Assembly: GCA_013396755.1 (NCBI GenBank)
Contig: VWZF01005476.1
Coordinates: forward strand, 825,982-889,981
Direction: 5' to 3'
Length of the DNA: 64,000 nucleotides
Source: Sclerurus mexicanus
Lineage: Eukaryota > Chordata > Aves > Passeriformes > Furnariidae
The first letter of the stretch is position 1. Each line of letters starts with the position of its first letter. Below are positions 36,601-49,000 of the stretch, piece after piece. The notes below the pieces were generated by a model. That model had not been told where the DNA came from. It ran no database searches and saw only the letters and a program-made list of their open reading frames with translations. The position numbers were made by a program, and so were the translations under genes.

Positions 36601-39600
36601 TTGGTTGCACCTACCTAAGTGGTTTGGCATCCCAACCATCTCTCTGCGTGCAGCCAGGGAGGAGGAAGGAAAGGCCATTGTGCCCTAATGTCACCAAGGT
36701 GCCTGTCTGCCAGCTGATGGGGCAGGGAGAGCTCTGAGTGCCCACCTCCTTTTCCTGAAGGGCTAGGCATCGGTTTTTAGAGATCTCTGCCCTGTGCCCA
36801 CACCAGTGCTGCCTGTACCCATGTTTTCTGCCCCAAGCCTCGGTGTCAAAAAGGAGCAGAAGTTCATGCATGCTCCATGCCAGAGTTCCCCCCTGCCAGA
36901 GAGGGTCAGGTCCTAGGGGTGTGTGACACCTGCCTAGTGACTGCAGCTCCTTGCCCAACTGCTGGACTTCTGCTGTCTGGCTTACCTATCATGACAGCCA
37001 GTCTGTTTAGACCCCAGACCCAGAAAGCAGTTTTTGGCTAGATGTGATGGCTGGCAGGTGCTTTCTAAAGTGCTAGGAGATAGATGCTCAGGCTCCAGAC
37101 TTCGGATGCACAGGGGGCTGCATTGCCCTGCCCTAGAAAAGAGTACTGAGGGTAATTTTATATAGAGTGGTGGGGCAACATCAACATGGGATAAGACAAC
37201 ACTTCAGGAGCCCAGGCTGTCTCTGGGGCCTTTCCTAGGTGACCTCGTGCAGGCTGAAGTTTGCAGAGCTGAATGGCCTAAGCCAGCAGAGCCTGTGCTG
37301 CCTGGAAGTGGAAAGCATCATCTCATCTTTCCTGGGCCGAGTTTTCCTGCACTGAGGACCATTTGACTTGTGCCAAGCTGCAAGCTGTCATGGTAGAGGT
37401 AAGGAGACTTTTGCTTTGAGGCACAAGATGATGCCTGCTTGTATGCATCTCCTAGCAGACACCTGACCCCTGTATCATGAGAAAAGAATACAACTTTACT
37501 TTGCATCAGAAGTAGGTACCAAGGCAGCAGGGGCTTGGTGAGGCTTAGTAGCCCCTCTCCCCTTTGGCCACCACTATGAATTGCTAGGAAATCTTTCCCA
37601 ACCTCTTATAAATAAGCAAAAGCTCATGCAGCATGGTGGAAAGTCTTGAGCTTTATGTCATTGATGGCAGTGCAAAGGTGGCCTCTATCTGTGTGCGAAT
37701 GTGCTCTTTGCCAGCTCTTCCATGGAAAGGGCAGCAGCCATGCTGGTTGCAGGATGGGCCTGTTTCAACATCTGATGAAAAATTAAACACCTGTGGTTTT
37801 GAGAAGTGTCACATCTTTGACAAGAAGTCTTGTTTTTCTGCTGTTCCAGCAGGAATGGTCTGTGCTGAAGTTGCGAAAATGTCAATCCGTGTCCCCAGCA
37901 TCCCAGGCTAGGCAGCTGCCTTTTCCCTGCTGGTCTACCCCAGCCCCATGCGAAGGATGGAGACCTTCACCTCAGTGCCAGGGTAGCTACTTCAATGCTG
38001 CCAGTGAGTTTTCCTTAAGCCACCATGTCAGCCAGTGTTTTGCAGATACCTGCCCCATGACGGGCACATTCCTTAGCCACACCGCATCCACTCAGCTCCA
38101 GCTCATGCAGTAATTAGCCAAGTGTTTCCTGGCTGCCTTTAATTATAGCCACAACTATTTCCCTCACTCTAACGTAACACCTCTGAATGACAGCAAACGT
38201 TTTGGGCCGCATCCCACGCGGTCCCAGCACGTGTTGAGACGCAGCCGTGCACTGGCAGCCACTGATTTGAACCCAAAGGGCTCATACCCCCTCAGTGAGT
38301 CACGTTTTTCATTTTCGACCTCAAGGCCATAATTGCCCGCACTGGGAATTAGCGGTGTCTCTCCCAGTACCCGGATAAGAGACACTGGGCTTTATAAACC
38401 AGCCAGAAGGACAGGATCCTTCTTAAATCTGTGTTTGAGTCTGTCTCAGCTGTCATTCACCCCATCCTGTGGCAAAGCACCTCAGCTGGCAAGGCCGCAT
38501 TGCCCAATGCACCTCCAACATTTTCACCCTGATGGCAGCAAGATGGGCGTCAATCCTGCCTGCCCACAGGCACCCAATGGCTCGGCATATGGTCTCGCAG
38601 GGCTGCATTTTGTGGCAGCACCCACATCAACAAGCCTTTCCCCCCTTCACCTTGCTAACACTATTGCGGTTCGCCGGTCTGGTGGTGGTGGTGTTGCTGT
38701 GGCTGTAACCTGCTCTATTGCTGGTTGGAGCGCATGCTTTCAGCGGCTTCTAACCGGCTTGGGGGCTGCCAGAAACCAAGGCAGCAGCTGCTGGGCTTGG
38801 CCTCACGAGGCTGTGATCTATAACGTGCATTGTCTTTTTATGTAATGTGTTTTATTAAACATCTTCTAAAGCTTACAAGTGTCCCCAGGACATAACTCTC
38901 CAGTGCAACGTAACGCTTTGCCAAGTAATGAAGTATGATTTATGGCGGTAATGGTTATCCTATGGGGTTTTTTTTAAAAAATTATTACAGCAATAGCTCT
39001 GTCGAATATAGGAATATAACATGCTGCATTTGGCACGTTTATGACAACAGTGCTCTGGTTTTCTTAACTCCACAGTTCGCTGCTGGCAGTATTTCAAATT
39101 CTTGAGACAGATGTTTAAATGAATTTTTTTAAGAGGACAGTGAAATACTTTTAAAACATCATACGGCGCTGAGTGTCTCAATATGCGCAGGAACGTTATT
39201 TCTTTAACATTCAGGTAGGGCAGGGCAGCACATGGCCTCTCTGGTTTAAATCTCTCAGTAAGTGATGGAAGTAGCAAATGTTGAATTAGCTTTCTGGGGC
39301 ATCCTGGCCTCCTGTTACTTTTGGGCTGAGGTGGGGAAGGGAACAGACACTTGACCTTCTCCTGGATTTAGTACATATTCACATCTCCTTTGTGAGCACT
39401 TACAGCAGATCCACGTTTGTTTTGAATGAAGTTCCCACCATGCTCAGACAGGACTAAGTGGTCTCACACTGACATTTTGAGTGTCATTGTGGTCCCAGTG
39501 GTTAGGGTTTCAGGCCAGAAATGACAATCATTTGGAAAAATGGAAATGAGAACCCTGGTCACATATCTGCGAGGCAGACAGCACTCAAGCATTTCCACTG

Positions 39601-39899
39601 AAAATTCTTGGGTTTTTGGTTTTTGGGGTGTTTTTTAAAGGTACTGCCTGAAACTGAGCACAGTGCTGTAAATAATGAAGCCAGGGTATTTGGCTGTGGC
39701 ACTGCTGTTTGCAAATTTCAATCAGGGAAAATCAGAACCTACAAAGGCAGAAGTCAGCATTTCTGGAGACACCGTCACCCTCAGCATAGCACGTGTTTGG
39801 GGCTGGGAGAGGATGGTGCGCAGCAACCAGGCTGTGCACCCAGTCAGTGCAGAGAGATTGAAGACAAGGGAAGCGACAGTAAAGCAATGAACACTTATA

Positions 39900-39905
39900 T
39901 TTAAT
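39900..39905 (-). terminator. PRDM1: Candidate distal PRDM1 polyadenylation signal (ATTAAA)
   Basis: ATTAAA on the - strand is followed by a T-rich stretch (TTCATTGCTTTACTGTCGC). The alternative is the canonical AATAAA at 40,350-40,355. Both give UTR lengths close to the known one, so alternative polyadenylation is possible. Confidence 0.45.
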
Positions 39906-39949
39906 TTACATTTGACAATTTGCACATAAATAATGATGTAAACCAATAC

Positions 39950-39956
39950 GTAAACA
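39950..39956 (-). promoter_or_regulatory. miR-30 7-mer seed match in PRDM1 3' UTR
   Basis: On the mRNA strand this is TGTTTAC followed by G, a 7mer-m8 miR-30 match close to the distal poly(A) signal, and absent from a transcript ended at the proximal signal. Confidence 0.35.
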
Positions 39957-39997
39957 TATGATAGTTTGTTGTTCTAGCAAAGTAAAAAGCCTGTTAA

Positions 39998-40004
39998 CTT
40001 TGGT
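39998..40004 (-). promoter_or_regulatory. miR-9 seed match 1 in PRDM1 3' UTR
   Basis: On the mRNA strand this is ACCAAAG, complementary to miR-9 seed positions 2-8. miR-9 repression of PRDM1 is established in human B cells and lymphoma. Confidence 0.4.
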
Positions 40005-40220
40005 CAGAGTCTTTCTCAAGAGAGACAAAAAAAACCCCCAAAACACTGTTGATTGTTGCTACATTCACATGTAAAATGTCTAAGGGAAGGGGGAAACAGA
40101 AAGAGAAGTAACAATTCTTAAAGCTGATGCATATAAATTCTTGTAAAATTTGTATCAAATACAAGAAAGCACTACAGGCAATAATAGGAAAAGTGTGTGT
40201 CCAGTGACAGAGTAGTGATA

Positions 40221-40227
40221 CTTTGGT
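40221..40227 (-). promoter_or_regulatory. miR-9 seed match 2 in PRDM1 3' UTR
   Basis: A second ACCAAAG on the mRNA strand, about 220 bases upstream of the first in transcript order. Confidence 0.4.
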
Positions 40228-40349
40228 TTATCCTACAATTACATACTATATTTATGAACTATTGCTACATTTAAAAGATGTCAGCCTCACAATTTGTGGA
40301 AGTGGAAATGTAATGAACTGTAGTCCTTCAAAAGCTGTGTTGAGAGACT

Positions 40350-40355
40350 TTTATT
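40350..40355 (-). terminator. PRDM1: Candidate proximal PRDM1 polyadenylation signal (AATAAA)
   Basis: A canonical hexamer on the - strand about 2.1 kb after the stop codon. Use of it would remove the two distal miR-9 matches and one miR-30 match. Confidence 0.4.
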
Positions 40356-41010
40356 TCAGGATTGTTTGTTTTTTTAACAGAAGGCATTAAAATGAAGTTT
40401 GCTGGAAAAAAAAAAAAAGATCACTGAATCTTGGATTGCTAAGGTGGGCTATTTTAAATTTTGTAAGAGTATAACCAGACAAAAAGAGATACATGGAGAG
40501 GAGGTGTGTAATAATGCTACTTATATTTATGTGAGTTGACAGTGCAACTCGTTAATGGCAGGGTACAATGAGGCGAGGAGCTTGTCCCAACTAACTTCCA
40601 TCCTGCCCTTAATGTGATTTGTGACCACATCACACATGGGTCATGTTCGGCTTTTTTCCAAATTTTTTCAGTCATGTTTTCTGGCTGTCTGTTGACTGAC
40701 CACCAACCTCTTCCCCCCTCCAGTGCAGGCTGCTGAGAGAGCAGGGGACTGACAAGCCCTGTCCTGCCAATGGGGTCATTCCCAGCAAATTCACTGAGAG
40801 GCCACTCATGGGTGATGTCATTCACATAAGGTGTTTGCAAGTTCCAGCTCCACCTGGACAACTGCACGTGTGTACTTGCAAGTGATAAATGCCTTAGTAC
40901 AACCTTCTGGTTTTGAGGTCACTGGTTATATGCAAAACTGGGTAACATTTGATTTTCACACTCAGATGAAAAATAGGTTTTATTACATGGTTTGGCTCAC
41001 AACTTAAGTG

Positions 41011-41073
41011 GTATAAATATATATACATATACATATATAGTATAGTGGTATAAATATATCTATAAATATACAT
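41011..41073. repeat. Imperfect (TA)n / TATAAATATA tract
   Basis: A low-complexity run of TA, ATAC and TATAAATA units inside the PRDM1 3' UTR. Confidence 0.8.
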
Positions 41074-41662
41074 GTATTCTTTGCTACACCTCAAACGTAA
41101 CCATATCATCTTTGGGCTTAGCAAAACAAAAAGATAAAAGGACGTGCATTCTATCTTTCCCTGTGCACATTTTGGTTTCTTCTCTAAAGTAGCAAAGCAT
41201 TTAGGTAAAACAGCATTGTCTGCACCACTGGACACAAGCACTGAGGTAATTGTTGTTCAACAACTTTGCAATGCCCTTTTCTTCTTTAATTAAATTAACC
41301 ACAAAATGTACAAACACAAATACTGAGAAAAATCTGAGTCGTACAGGAAGGAAGAAAAAAAACATATGTGCCAGGAAAGGACTTTGTTCCCCCACTTCTA
41401 CCCAGGAAAGTGGGAGAGGAAAATAAAAGTAAAACCTAACCCCTTCTTTCTCAGGGAATCTGACCATCTTTTTTTTTATCCCTGGAAGGCTCTGGCCAAA
41501 AAAACAAAACAGAACAAAATCCAGAAGAAAGAAATCTGCCAAACACCTCCTTTCAGACAGAATATTAAGAATATTTGTGTCTTTGCTTTTAAACTGCTTT
41601 TGGAAACAAAAGAATGTAAATGAGATTTTATTTTTGAAAAGCCACTTTAAGCTCATGCATTC

Positions 41663-41669
41663 CTTTGGT
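41663..41669 (-). promoter_or_regulatory. miR-9 seed match 3 in PRDM1 3' UTR
   Basis: A third ACCAAAG on the mRNA strand. This one lies upstream of both candidate poly(A) signals and so is present in every isoform. Confidence 0.4.
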
Positions 41670-42144
41670 CTTAAAATTACATGACAATGTGTGGGGCTTG
41701 AGCTGTTTTCTAAAACCTGTGGTGTTGTCCATGGCAGGCCAGTGATTGCTGTGCCATCTGTTCTGGGTAGCGCTGCAGGTAGAAGAATCTTTCTCCTCTC
41801 CTCAGAGAGGCAGGGGAAGCAGTTTCTTCCCTGCTTGCCGCTACTCTGGATTGTTGGCTTGGTTATTTTTTTTTCCTTTTCTATTCCCAGTGGGGTGATT
41901 TGCACAGAGAAGTACACAGCATTTTTTTTCAAACATTATATAGGATTCTGTATGTCACATGTCCAGCTTTGGCAATACGAAAAACCGCATTTGTTTAAAA
42001 GACATTGGTACATAGAACACATTTACTGAAACCCCAATCTTAGGTTCTTGAAACAGATGTGCAGAAAAAAATATCTACAAAGAATGGCCATAAAACAAAA
42101 ATAAAAATATTTAAAGTAAAAATTACAATGAATTTTCCAGTCAT

Positions 42145-42152
42145 TGTAAACA
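42145..42152 (-). promoter_or_regulatory. miR-30 8-mer seed match in PRDM1 3' UTR
   Basis: On the mRNA strand this reads TGTTTACA, a full 8-mer for miR-30, about 300 bases after the stop. miR-30 regulation of prdm1 is known in zebrafish. Confidence 0.45.
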
Positions 42153-42289
42153 TTTTCCTAATTATTGCTTTTAGAATGATTAATTGCATAATAAATTATG
42201 AAGTACTATCATTGAAAAAATAGTTATGGATAGATGATTGTCTTTTAGTAACTGGCGAGGCAACGCACAGTCCTTTGCCCCTTTTTATG

Positions 42290-42296
42290 CCCTGAG
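42290..42296 (-). promoter_or_regulatory. miR-125 seed match in PRDM1 3' UTR
   Basis: On the mRNA strand this reads CTCAGGG, a 7mer-m8 match to miR-125. miR-125b repression of PRDM1 is known in human B cells. Confidence 0.35.
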
Positions 42297-42455
42297 AAAA
42301 CAGTAACTTTGGAGTTCCTTCTTTCAGCTGAAGAGCGTAGGGAAACTACTGTAAGCCAAGATTGCTTTGCAGCATTGAAACTATGTACAAGCAACTGCTA
42401 CAGGCACCCTGACTTGCCAAGTCATAAATAAAAAAAATCACTTTGCCAAAAAGTC

Positions 42456-43031
42456 TTAAGGGTCCATTGGTTCAACTGTTTCTTGCTTGACCTTTACAGG
42501 TAACAGAGGTAGTGGGTGACCATGAGGCAACTTCATAATTGACAGATCTGACGACTCGTAAAGGTTGCATCCTGAGGAGATAAGCCCATTTCCCAGGTTC
42601 CTCTGTAGAGATACTTTCAAATTAGCTCCTTCCATTTCCCTCCTGAGCATGTTCAGTATATCCTTCTCCACAATTGATGTTAAGTCGATATTGTCCTCCA
42701 CTTCTTCCAACTTGTCAGCATTGTCACTGATGTCGAACTTCTCGATCTCCTCGTTGATTCGATTGAGGTCCTCCATGGAGAGGCCGGAGGCAGGGGCGAC
42801 AGGGCAGTTGCCCTTCAGGTGGACCTGGAGGCTGCAGAGGTGAATATAGCTCTTGTGGCAGTGGATACATTTATGGGGGCGTTCCCGGGTGTGGAGACGC
42901 TTGTGCAGCTTCAGGTGCACAAACTGGGTGAATTTGGCCGGGCAGAGCTTGCACTGATAAGGCTTCTCTCCAGAGTGGAGCCGCAGGTGGGTTTTGAGAT
43001 TGCTGGTGCTGCTGAACCGTTTGTGACAAAC
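42456..43031 (-). CDS. PRDM1: PRDM1 exon 7: zinc fingers 3 (end) to 5, acidic tail, stop
   Basis: This last coding exon covers residues 635-825 and begins after the acceptor TTAG at 43,032. It completes finger 3 (VCHKRF...HLRLH), then holds finger 4 (YQCKLC...HKRLH) and finger 5. Finger 5 (HKCIHC...HLKGNC) ends in Cys in place of the last His, as in other Blimp-1 proteins. An acidic segment follows ([20 protein letters not shown]), and the protein ends [13 protein letters not shown] with TAA at 42,456-42,458. The VKQE fits the SUMO consensus and its Lys falls at position 816, the site reported in mammals. In mammals, fingers 1 and 2 do most of the DNA binding. Compared with human, most changes lie in the tail between the fingers and the conserved terminus. 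Confidence 0.97.
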   Translation of the reverse strand, partial: VCHKRFSSTSNLKTHLRLHSGEKPYQCKLCPAKFTQFVHLKLHKRLHTRERPHKCIHCHKSYIHLCSLQVHLKGNCPVAPASGLSMEDLNRINEEIEKFDISDNADKLEEVEDNIDLTSIVEKDILNMLRREMEGANLKVSLQRNLGNGLISSGCNLYESSDLSIMKLPHGHPLPLLPVKVKQETVEPMDP

Positions 43032-46000
43032 CTAATGTGGGGGTTGGCAGAGAAACAGTGAATGAGTGGGAGGGGATTTTATGGTTTAAATCACAGACAC
43101 CTAGGAGATGGCAGGATGAAGCAGCAGCTCTTTATTTCTTCACACTTTCTCACAAAGGGGAAAAAAAATCCCCACCTTTTTTATTTAAATAATGCTGAAT
43201 GGCATTTTGAGTGTGGCTGATGGGAAAATTGTATCAGGCAGATGTTGCTCTAGTAGGCTACAGGCAATTCTGCCCTCTCCCAGATGCTGCTGCAACAGGG
43301 CTGGGCATGGCTGTGGTGCAGACTCCAGCCCTGAGCAGCCAAGAGAGTCACTCAGCCCTCCCTGCACACCATAAAGGGCGTGCACAAGCCCTGCTGTCCC
43401 TTCAGCTTCCAAGGGAAGTTGTCTCTGTGTGTGTTACATACCTGACACTCGTGGGGTTTTTCTCCTGTATGTACCAGATAGTGCTTCTGGAGGTGAGCCA
43501 GCTGTGTGAAGCCTTTATTGCAAGTCTGGCATTTAAATGGTCTCTCTCCGCTGTGTACTCGGAGGTGCACCTAGGGAGAAACAAAGTAATTAACAATTTG
43601 CAGCTTCCAGTACTGTAACAAAAGTACTTTCAGATGTTTCCTAAAGTCAACAGAAGAGTCCCATTGCCAAAATACAATGTTATCTAGTTAATTAGGTGGC
43701 GTCACTATTAAAACACATAATCACACTTTCTTGCAGGGGGGTGCCGCATTAAGCCCAGACAGATAAACAGCCTGACAAGGGAGGGAGGCTTGTCCCCGCT
43801 TTTCCTCCAAAAACTACAGGGAGAAACCTGAGCCTGCCAAGAAGACTCCTGTCTTATTCTCCATTGCCTACCTTCAGATTGGAGAGCTGGCCAAAGGTCT
43901 TGGAGCAAACGTTGCATTCATACTTGATCTTCCCGTTCTGCTTCTTAAGTGGGTATGGGAGAGTTTTATAACCAGTCACATTCCTCTTATTTTTAATGAG
44001 ATTCATGGCTTCTTCACCGCCGGTGGCAGCCAACACCACTGAGGTAGGTTTAGGTTGCATTATGTGTTCCGAACTGGCTGCTGTACCAGCAGTGGGTGAC
44101 CCGCTGGTAGGGCTGCATGGCTTGTCCTTCATGCTGGCAGCAGCGCCCGTGATAGAGAAGGCACTGTTGGGTGCTGGTATGAGGAAGTCTCTCGGATGAT
44201 CAGGCTGCAGCAATCGACGGCCTCCTTCACTGGGCAATGAACTGGGGAGGGTGGTAGGGTTCAGCATGTGATGGGAAAGGCTACCTCCGCTGAGCAGGTT
44301 GCCATAAAGAGGATACATCCTTGGGAAGAGATTGAAATTGTTGATGCCATTGATATTGTTCAAAGCGCTCAGGTTATTACAGCTCATATTGAATGGAGGT
44401 AACAGGAATTTGGGGTAGTGGGGGTTATAGGACGGTAGAAAGGTAGGTTGGAGGTGGCCAGGGGGTGCATATCCAGGATAAGACCCCAATCCTTCTGAGC
44501 CATATGATCCATTCAAGTAAGAGTATGGCTCTCTGTGCTCTTGAGAAGTAGGTGCCAGAGGCGAAACCGTGACCCCTGGACTGCTGTGAGGGCTTGAACT
44601 TTTTAAACTTTGGTCTGGGCTGCTCCTCCCAGAAGGACTCGGTGTAGTAGATGCCTGGATGGGTGAGTGAGTAATGTAGCTGGGTCTGTCCATCCCATAT
44701 GCTAAGGAAGCTTTCAGATAGTCTTCTGGAATGTGAGGTCGGATTGGGTAGACAACTCGAGGGAAGAAACACCTCTCCGGGCTATAGTTTTTACGCAAAT
44801 CATCCAAGTCTTTTTCTGGAGTAACTGGTGAAATGTTGGTCTGGAAGAAGTCTTTTCCCTTTGGAGGATTGGATTCCATCTTCAGGATTTCTTTCACACT
44901 GTGCTCCTTCTTTGGGATGCTCTTCTGATAAAGTTCATCTTTATCAGCACTGTGCTGCTTTGGATTCACGTGGGTTTGTGCTGAAATACAAAGACAAGGT
45001 AATGATTATTTAGATATGTCACTGGCATTATCTCTTTTCAAAACACAATCTAACTCCTACAAGTTTAGTGTGAAGGAAGGGCTACTCTCAGAGATGAGCA
45101 ATCATTTAACTTGCCAAAACACTAATTTTTGTGTGAAAAAATGCCTGTTGTTATTCAGTGTTAATAAAAAGCATTGTTAATTTAAGGGATACCAGCCAGT
45201 ACATACAGATCTAGATGATGATGCATTTGCAGAGCGCTAGTCTCCACTCTGCAAACTGATTTCACCTTTCTTTCCCCTTAAATTTGACTAGCTTTGCTGT
45301 TGAATGTGTCTTTAAGCAGCATTTCTAATAAATGTGGTAACGAGCATTTGTTCATAATACAGGTTTAACAGAAGGACTTTGCAGAACACAAGCTCCCAGA
45401 AATGTTCCTCAGTAAAATAACAAGGCATGACAAATCAGCTTTTGCCAAACCACAGCAGTCACTTCACCAGCCAGTTCAATTACTTACAGTACCAAAAAAA
45501 CCATGGCTGGCTAGGATGAAAGCCTTCTTCAAAGAGAAGGTATTCTCCATCAGTAAACAGATCATTACTCATTAAATATACTGCTTAGGAACATCTACAA
45601 CAAAGCAGATATTTACTGCAGATTTCTGTGGCATTCAGTCTATGCAAAACTCCTCTGCTTACAGCTGTACTTTATAAAAAAAACGCTGAAGCAAAGCAAA
45701 AGAAAGCAAGACTGGTTGGCTCCAGCTTAAGTTGAAATGTACTTTAACCAAAAAAAAAAAAAAAGGAAAAAAAAAATAGAAGCTAGTATCTATTCATCTC
45801 AGTTTAGCACATGCTCCATTTATTTCTATTCAAAGACCTTACTATCTGGACATACTACAGGATAGACAGTACACTGAAAGACATCTTCAGTAGAAAAAGA
45901 AGTCTGCTTTTATCTAAGTTAATAGTTAAATAATCTTGATTACTTGAAAGATATTTTATTATGGGGGAAAACTACAAGAAGGTTTTATAATCATGCTTAG

Positions 46001-49000
46001 TTATGTGCATGGCTTTCCATCAGGAGGTACAAATCAACACTGGTGTGTATGTGACTCAAAAATATTACAATCCTTTAGACACATTTCTGCTTCCATGACT
46101 GACTGTTCTTACTTCACTGTCTGAGGTGAGAAACAGCTATTTCTGATTTTTAAGGGATCATCTGAACCCAGTAAGTAACATGAGAACAGACAATGACCAC
46201 ACTGCTTTCAACACGGATTCTTTGCTTCACTATTCACTACCCTGATGGAATCTATCATTTGGCAACATTACCCTATAAGGCAAAGAAACAGCCATTTATT
46301 AAACGTATCTAACAAAACAGCTGCTTTCAAAGCATGCTCCTACTCACAGCAATCCACTTCACAGCAGCATAATTTTTCAAATACTCTTAGACTAGTAGCA
46401 AGAAAATTTGAGATATGGGAGCAGTTTGTGTATTTTCGAGTTGCGATGAAATGTAATCCAATGTTCAATTAAAATACTTATGATAAAACTCAGAGGTGTT
46501 ACATATCAAGCATGTACACACATAAGTGCACAAATAGCTTCCCAATTACTTCTCTTGATGTTAAAAGTTTAATGCAGAGCTGTATCAAAAACAAAATAAT
46601 AGCATATTGGGTAGTCTGGCTTTAAAAATCATCTACTTCCTTTGGTTATTTTGTCTGTACTAGCGGACATTTTCTAAATGTCCACCAGATTTTTGGGTAT
46701 AACACAGAGGTGCTACTAGGTTCAAGAAGCTCCACAATGGCACTGTGGATAATATTATCTCTATCTTCTTATCAGGTGCCTTTCACCACACCAGGGTCCA
46801 AGAGCAAACACTGCCAGTGACACTATCAGCATCAGGAAGTATCAAGACCAGGCAGTATTGAAGGCTGGACAGGGGTTGAGGGGGTGAAAACCAAAACTTG
46901 TGAAGCCTCACAGCAAGGAAAATAAATAAATACAAACTTATCAGGCCTGTATCAGTTTCTCAGTGGGGTCTGTCAAGGAGGAAGTTCAAATTGACACTTT
47001 TTATTTCTAAAGAAAAAAAAAACAGGGGGAAGGGAAGAGGAAGGAGAAGTGCTGGCACTGCTGGAAAAGTGATAGAGAAACTGGGGCCACTTTAGCTGGA
47101 GGAACAGCTCCTACTGTCACAAGGTTAAACACAAGGGTGGGGACATACGTGCCTTACACACGGGAGCAAGCCCATGAATGACAGAAAGGAAGCTTAAGCA
47201 GAGAGCAAAACTTTCTTTGTGCAACAAGCCCATGCTCCCACTTGACTGACTAAAGATAATTGCTCTTTCCTTCCCTCGTGAATTTTCCCATGTGTAGATA
47301 GAAGTTGTGATATTTAAAGATTATTTTTCAAGTCTAACTGTGACAGCTCTCCTTAGTTTGCAAGCTATTTTTGGTCCATAAATCCCCTCTTGGCTTTTCC
47401 CCCTATTACCTGAGCACAAGGGACACTTGGGAACACCAAAGAGATCAAAACATACACAAGTGTGTCAGCACTGTGTAAAATAAGAGAAGGTAATGTCACG
47501 GGCCAAGGAGAAGTTCTTAAGTTTTACACTGAAGGTGGATTTAAACCAGGGCTGAAACTGATTGAGGTGTTTACAATCTTTCTTATTGCTCTTAAAGGAG
47601 CCACACTTCAAAGTTAAACAGATATATTTCTTATAAATAGATTTTTTTTTAAAATTTGTGATCTTAGATTTAAGTTTTTATCAATCAGAATGTCTTCCTC
47701 TTGCTCTTGAAATGCATTTCTGCCCCCCCACCCCCATATACACACATACATACAGACACACTACACACTAAATATAGGCACGCACTCTTCCAAGATCTGT
47801 CTAGTTTCTGTGGTCAGAGAGACACAAAAAAGAGATTCATGACAAAACAAGAACAGTGCAGCTGCATTTTTAAGTTACTGATCTGAGGGGAGAACAGAAT
47901 AAAAAGGAAGAAAAAATACCCTTGATGTGCCTCTTGAGGAGCCCGATCCACTTCTGAGGTCAACAGATTATTTGGTTAGATCTGGGATCAGTGAATGCGT
48001 TCAAGAAGAAAAGGAACAAAACTCCTGTTACTTTTAAGCTTTAATAAAACTCGAGTGGAGGGGTTGCCTGAAGTCACTCCAATGTGGGTGTTCTAGCTAC
48101 AGACTGCTGCAGAGCTATGGGCTTTGCTCTCAGTTCTTATGCTCTGAGCTGTAGCCTCAGAAAGATTTCATAAAAACAATGATCTGGGTTTTTCTAAAAA
48201 CTTGAAAAACGGTTGTAGGCAGACAGTAATTTCAATAGTAATTTCAGGAGTGAGATGGTACTGAACACTCTGAGTGATGGAGTTTAATTATGCCAATTCA
48301 CATTTTCAATCTAAATTAAGCACCTCTTTTGCTAGTAGTAAGAGAACCTCGAAGTTCTGAAGTGCGCAAAACAAAGACTGTTTGCACTAAAAATGAGAAT
48401 GGAGACCAACATTTAGAAGTACATAATTTGATCATCTGTTTTCTGAACATGTCCAAGGCAGGGTGGCAAGCCTTTGAAAACTTTTTGCTCGGAAAAGGTT
48501 TTTAAAGGAGTCTTCAAATAATCCTCCATGTTAAGTCCAACTTTAGCCCCCAAACTCTGGTTTTGTGAAGACAACCTTTCATATAATTTAAAAATCATTT
48601 TTCCTGAGCCCTTTTGAACATTCCAGGAGGCATTTTTTTTAAGCAAGTGCAGATGTTTCCTCTCAACCCAAACAGAAAAGCTTCAAAACCAGAAAGTGAA
48701 ACTGCCCATAAACAAAAGGGAAAGCGAGTGGTAGGGCTGAGCTAACGGCCAGCATGTCAGGGCCAGCAGGAAGAAGAAAATAATAAACTGCATGTAAGAA
48801 AAAAGCATTAAAAAGTTAATCTTCATAAAACCTGAAATGTTTAAAATTAATGTCTTGTTAAACCTGCTAATGTAACAAAAAGATCGCCGAATATTTTCTA
48901 AATATGCAAATTGTCTTTCCCCAACTTGAACTTTTTTCCTGAAGCTTGACCAAAAGATGTCACCTGCCCGTACTTGACTGAGGAGACAAACATGACAGAG

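Larger units (their letters stand above)
12866..39879. other. Intergenic region between convergent ATG5 and PRDM1
   Basis: About 27 kb lies between the inferred 3' ends of the two genes. No frame in it carries a protein domain I recognise, and none has convincing splice signals. Separately listed contents are a solo LTR, a MIR relic, a possible second MIR fragment, microsatellites, a C-rich tract and a CpG-enriched patch at 16.7-17.5 kb. The rest is AT-rich unique-looking sequence up to about 28 kb and somewhat more GC-rich from 28 to 39 kb. The longest chance frame is 38,333-38,845 on the + strand. In human this interval is much longer (about 75 kb from memory), so this one is compact. Confidence 0.7.
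39880..42455 (-). other. PRDM1: PRDM1 3' untranslated region
   Basis: The UTR extends from the PRDM1 stop codon to about 20 bases past a candidate ATTAAA signal at 39,900-39,905, giving about 2.6 kb against about 2.4 kb in mammals. It is AT-rich and holds an imperfect (TA)n tract at 41,011-41,073. It carries seed matches for miR-9 (three), miR-30 (two) and miR-125 (one), families reported to repress PRDM1. A canonical AATAAA at 40,350-40,355 would give a UTR shorter by about 450 bases. The 243-codon frame on the same strand at 41,201-41,932 has no recognisable homology and lies inside the UTR. Confidence 0.7.

Noticed and set aside
38333..38845. 170-codon + strand frame, the longest in the intergenic gap
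   Set aside because: No recognisable domain, low-complexity Gly/Val/Ala part, and no splice or promoter support.
41201..41932. 243-codon - strand frame
   Set aside because: It lies inside the PRDM1 3' UTR, is rich in Phe/Lys from T- and A-rich DNA, and shows no domain. A long frame here follows from base composition.
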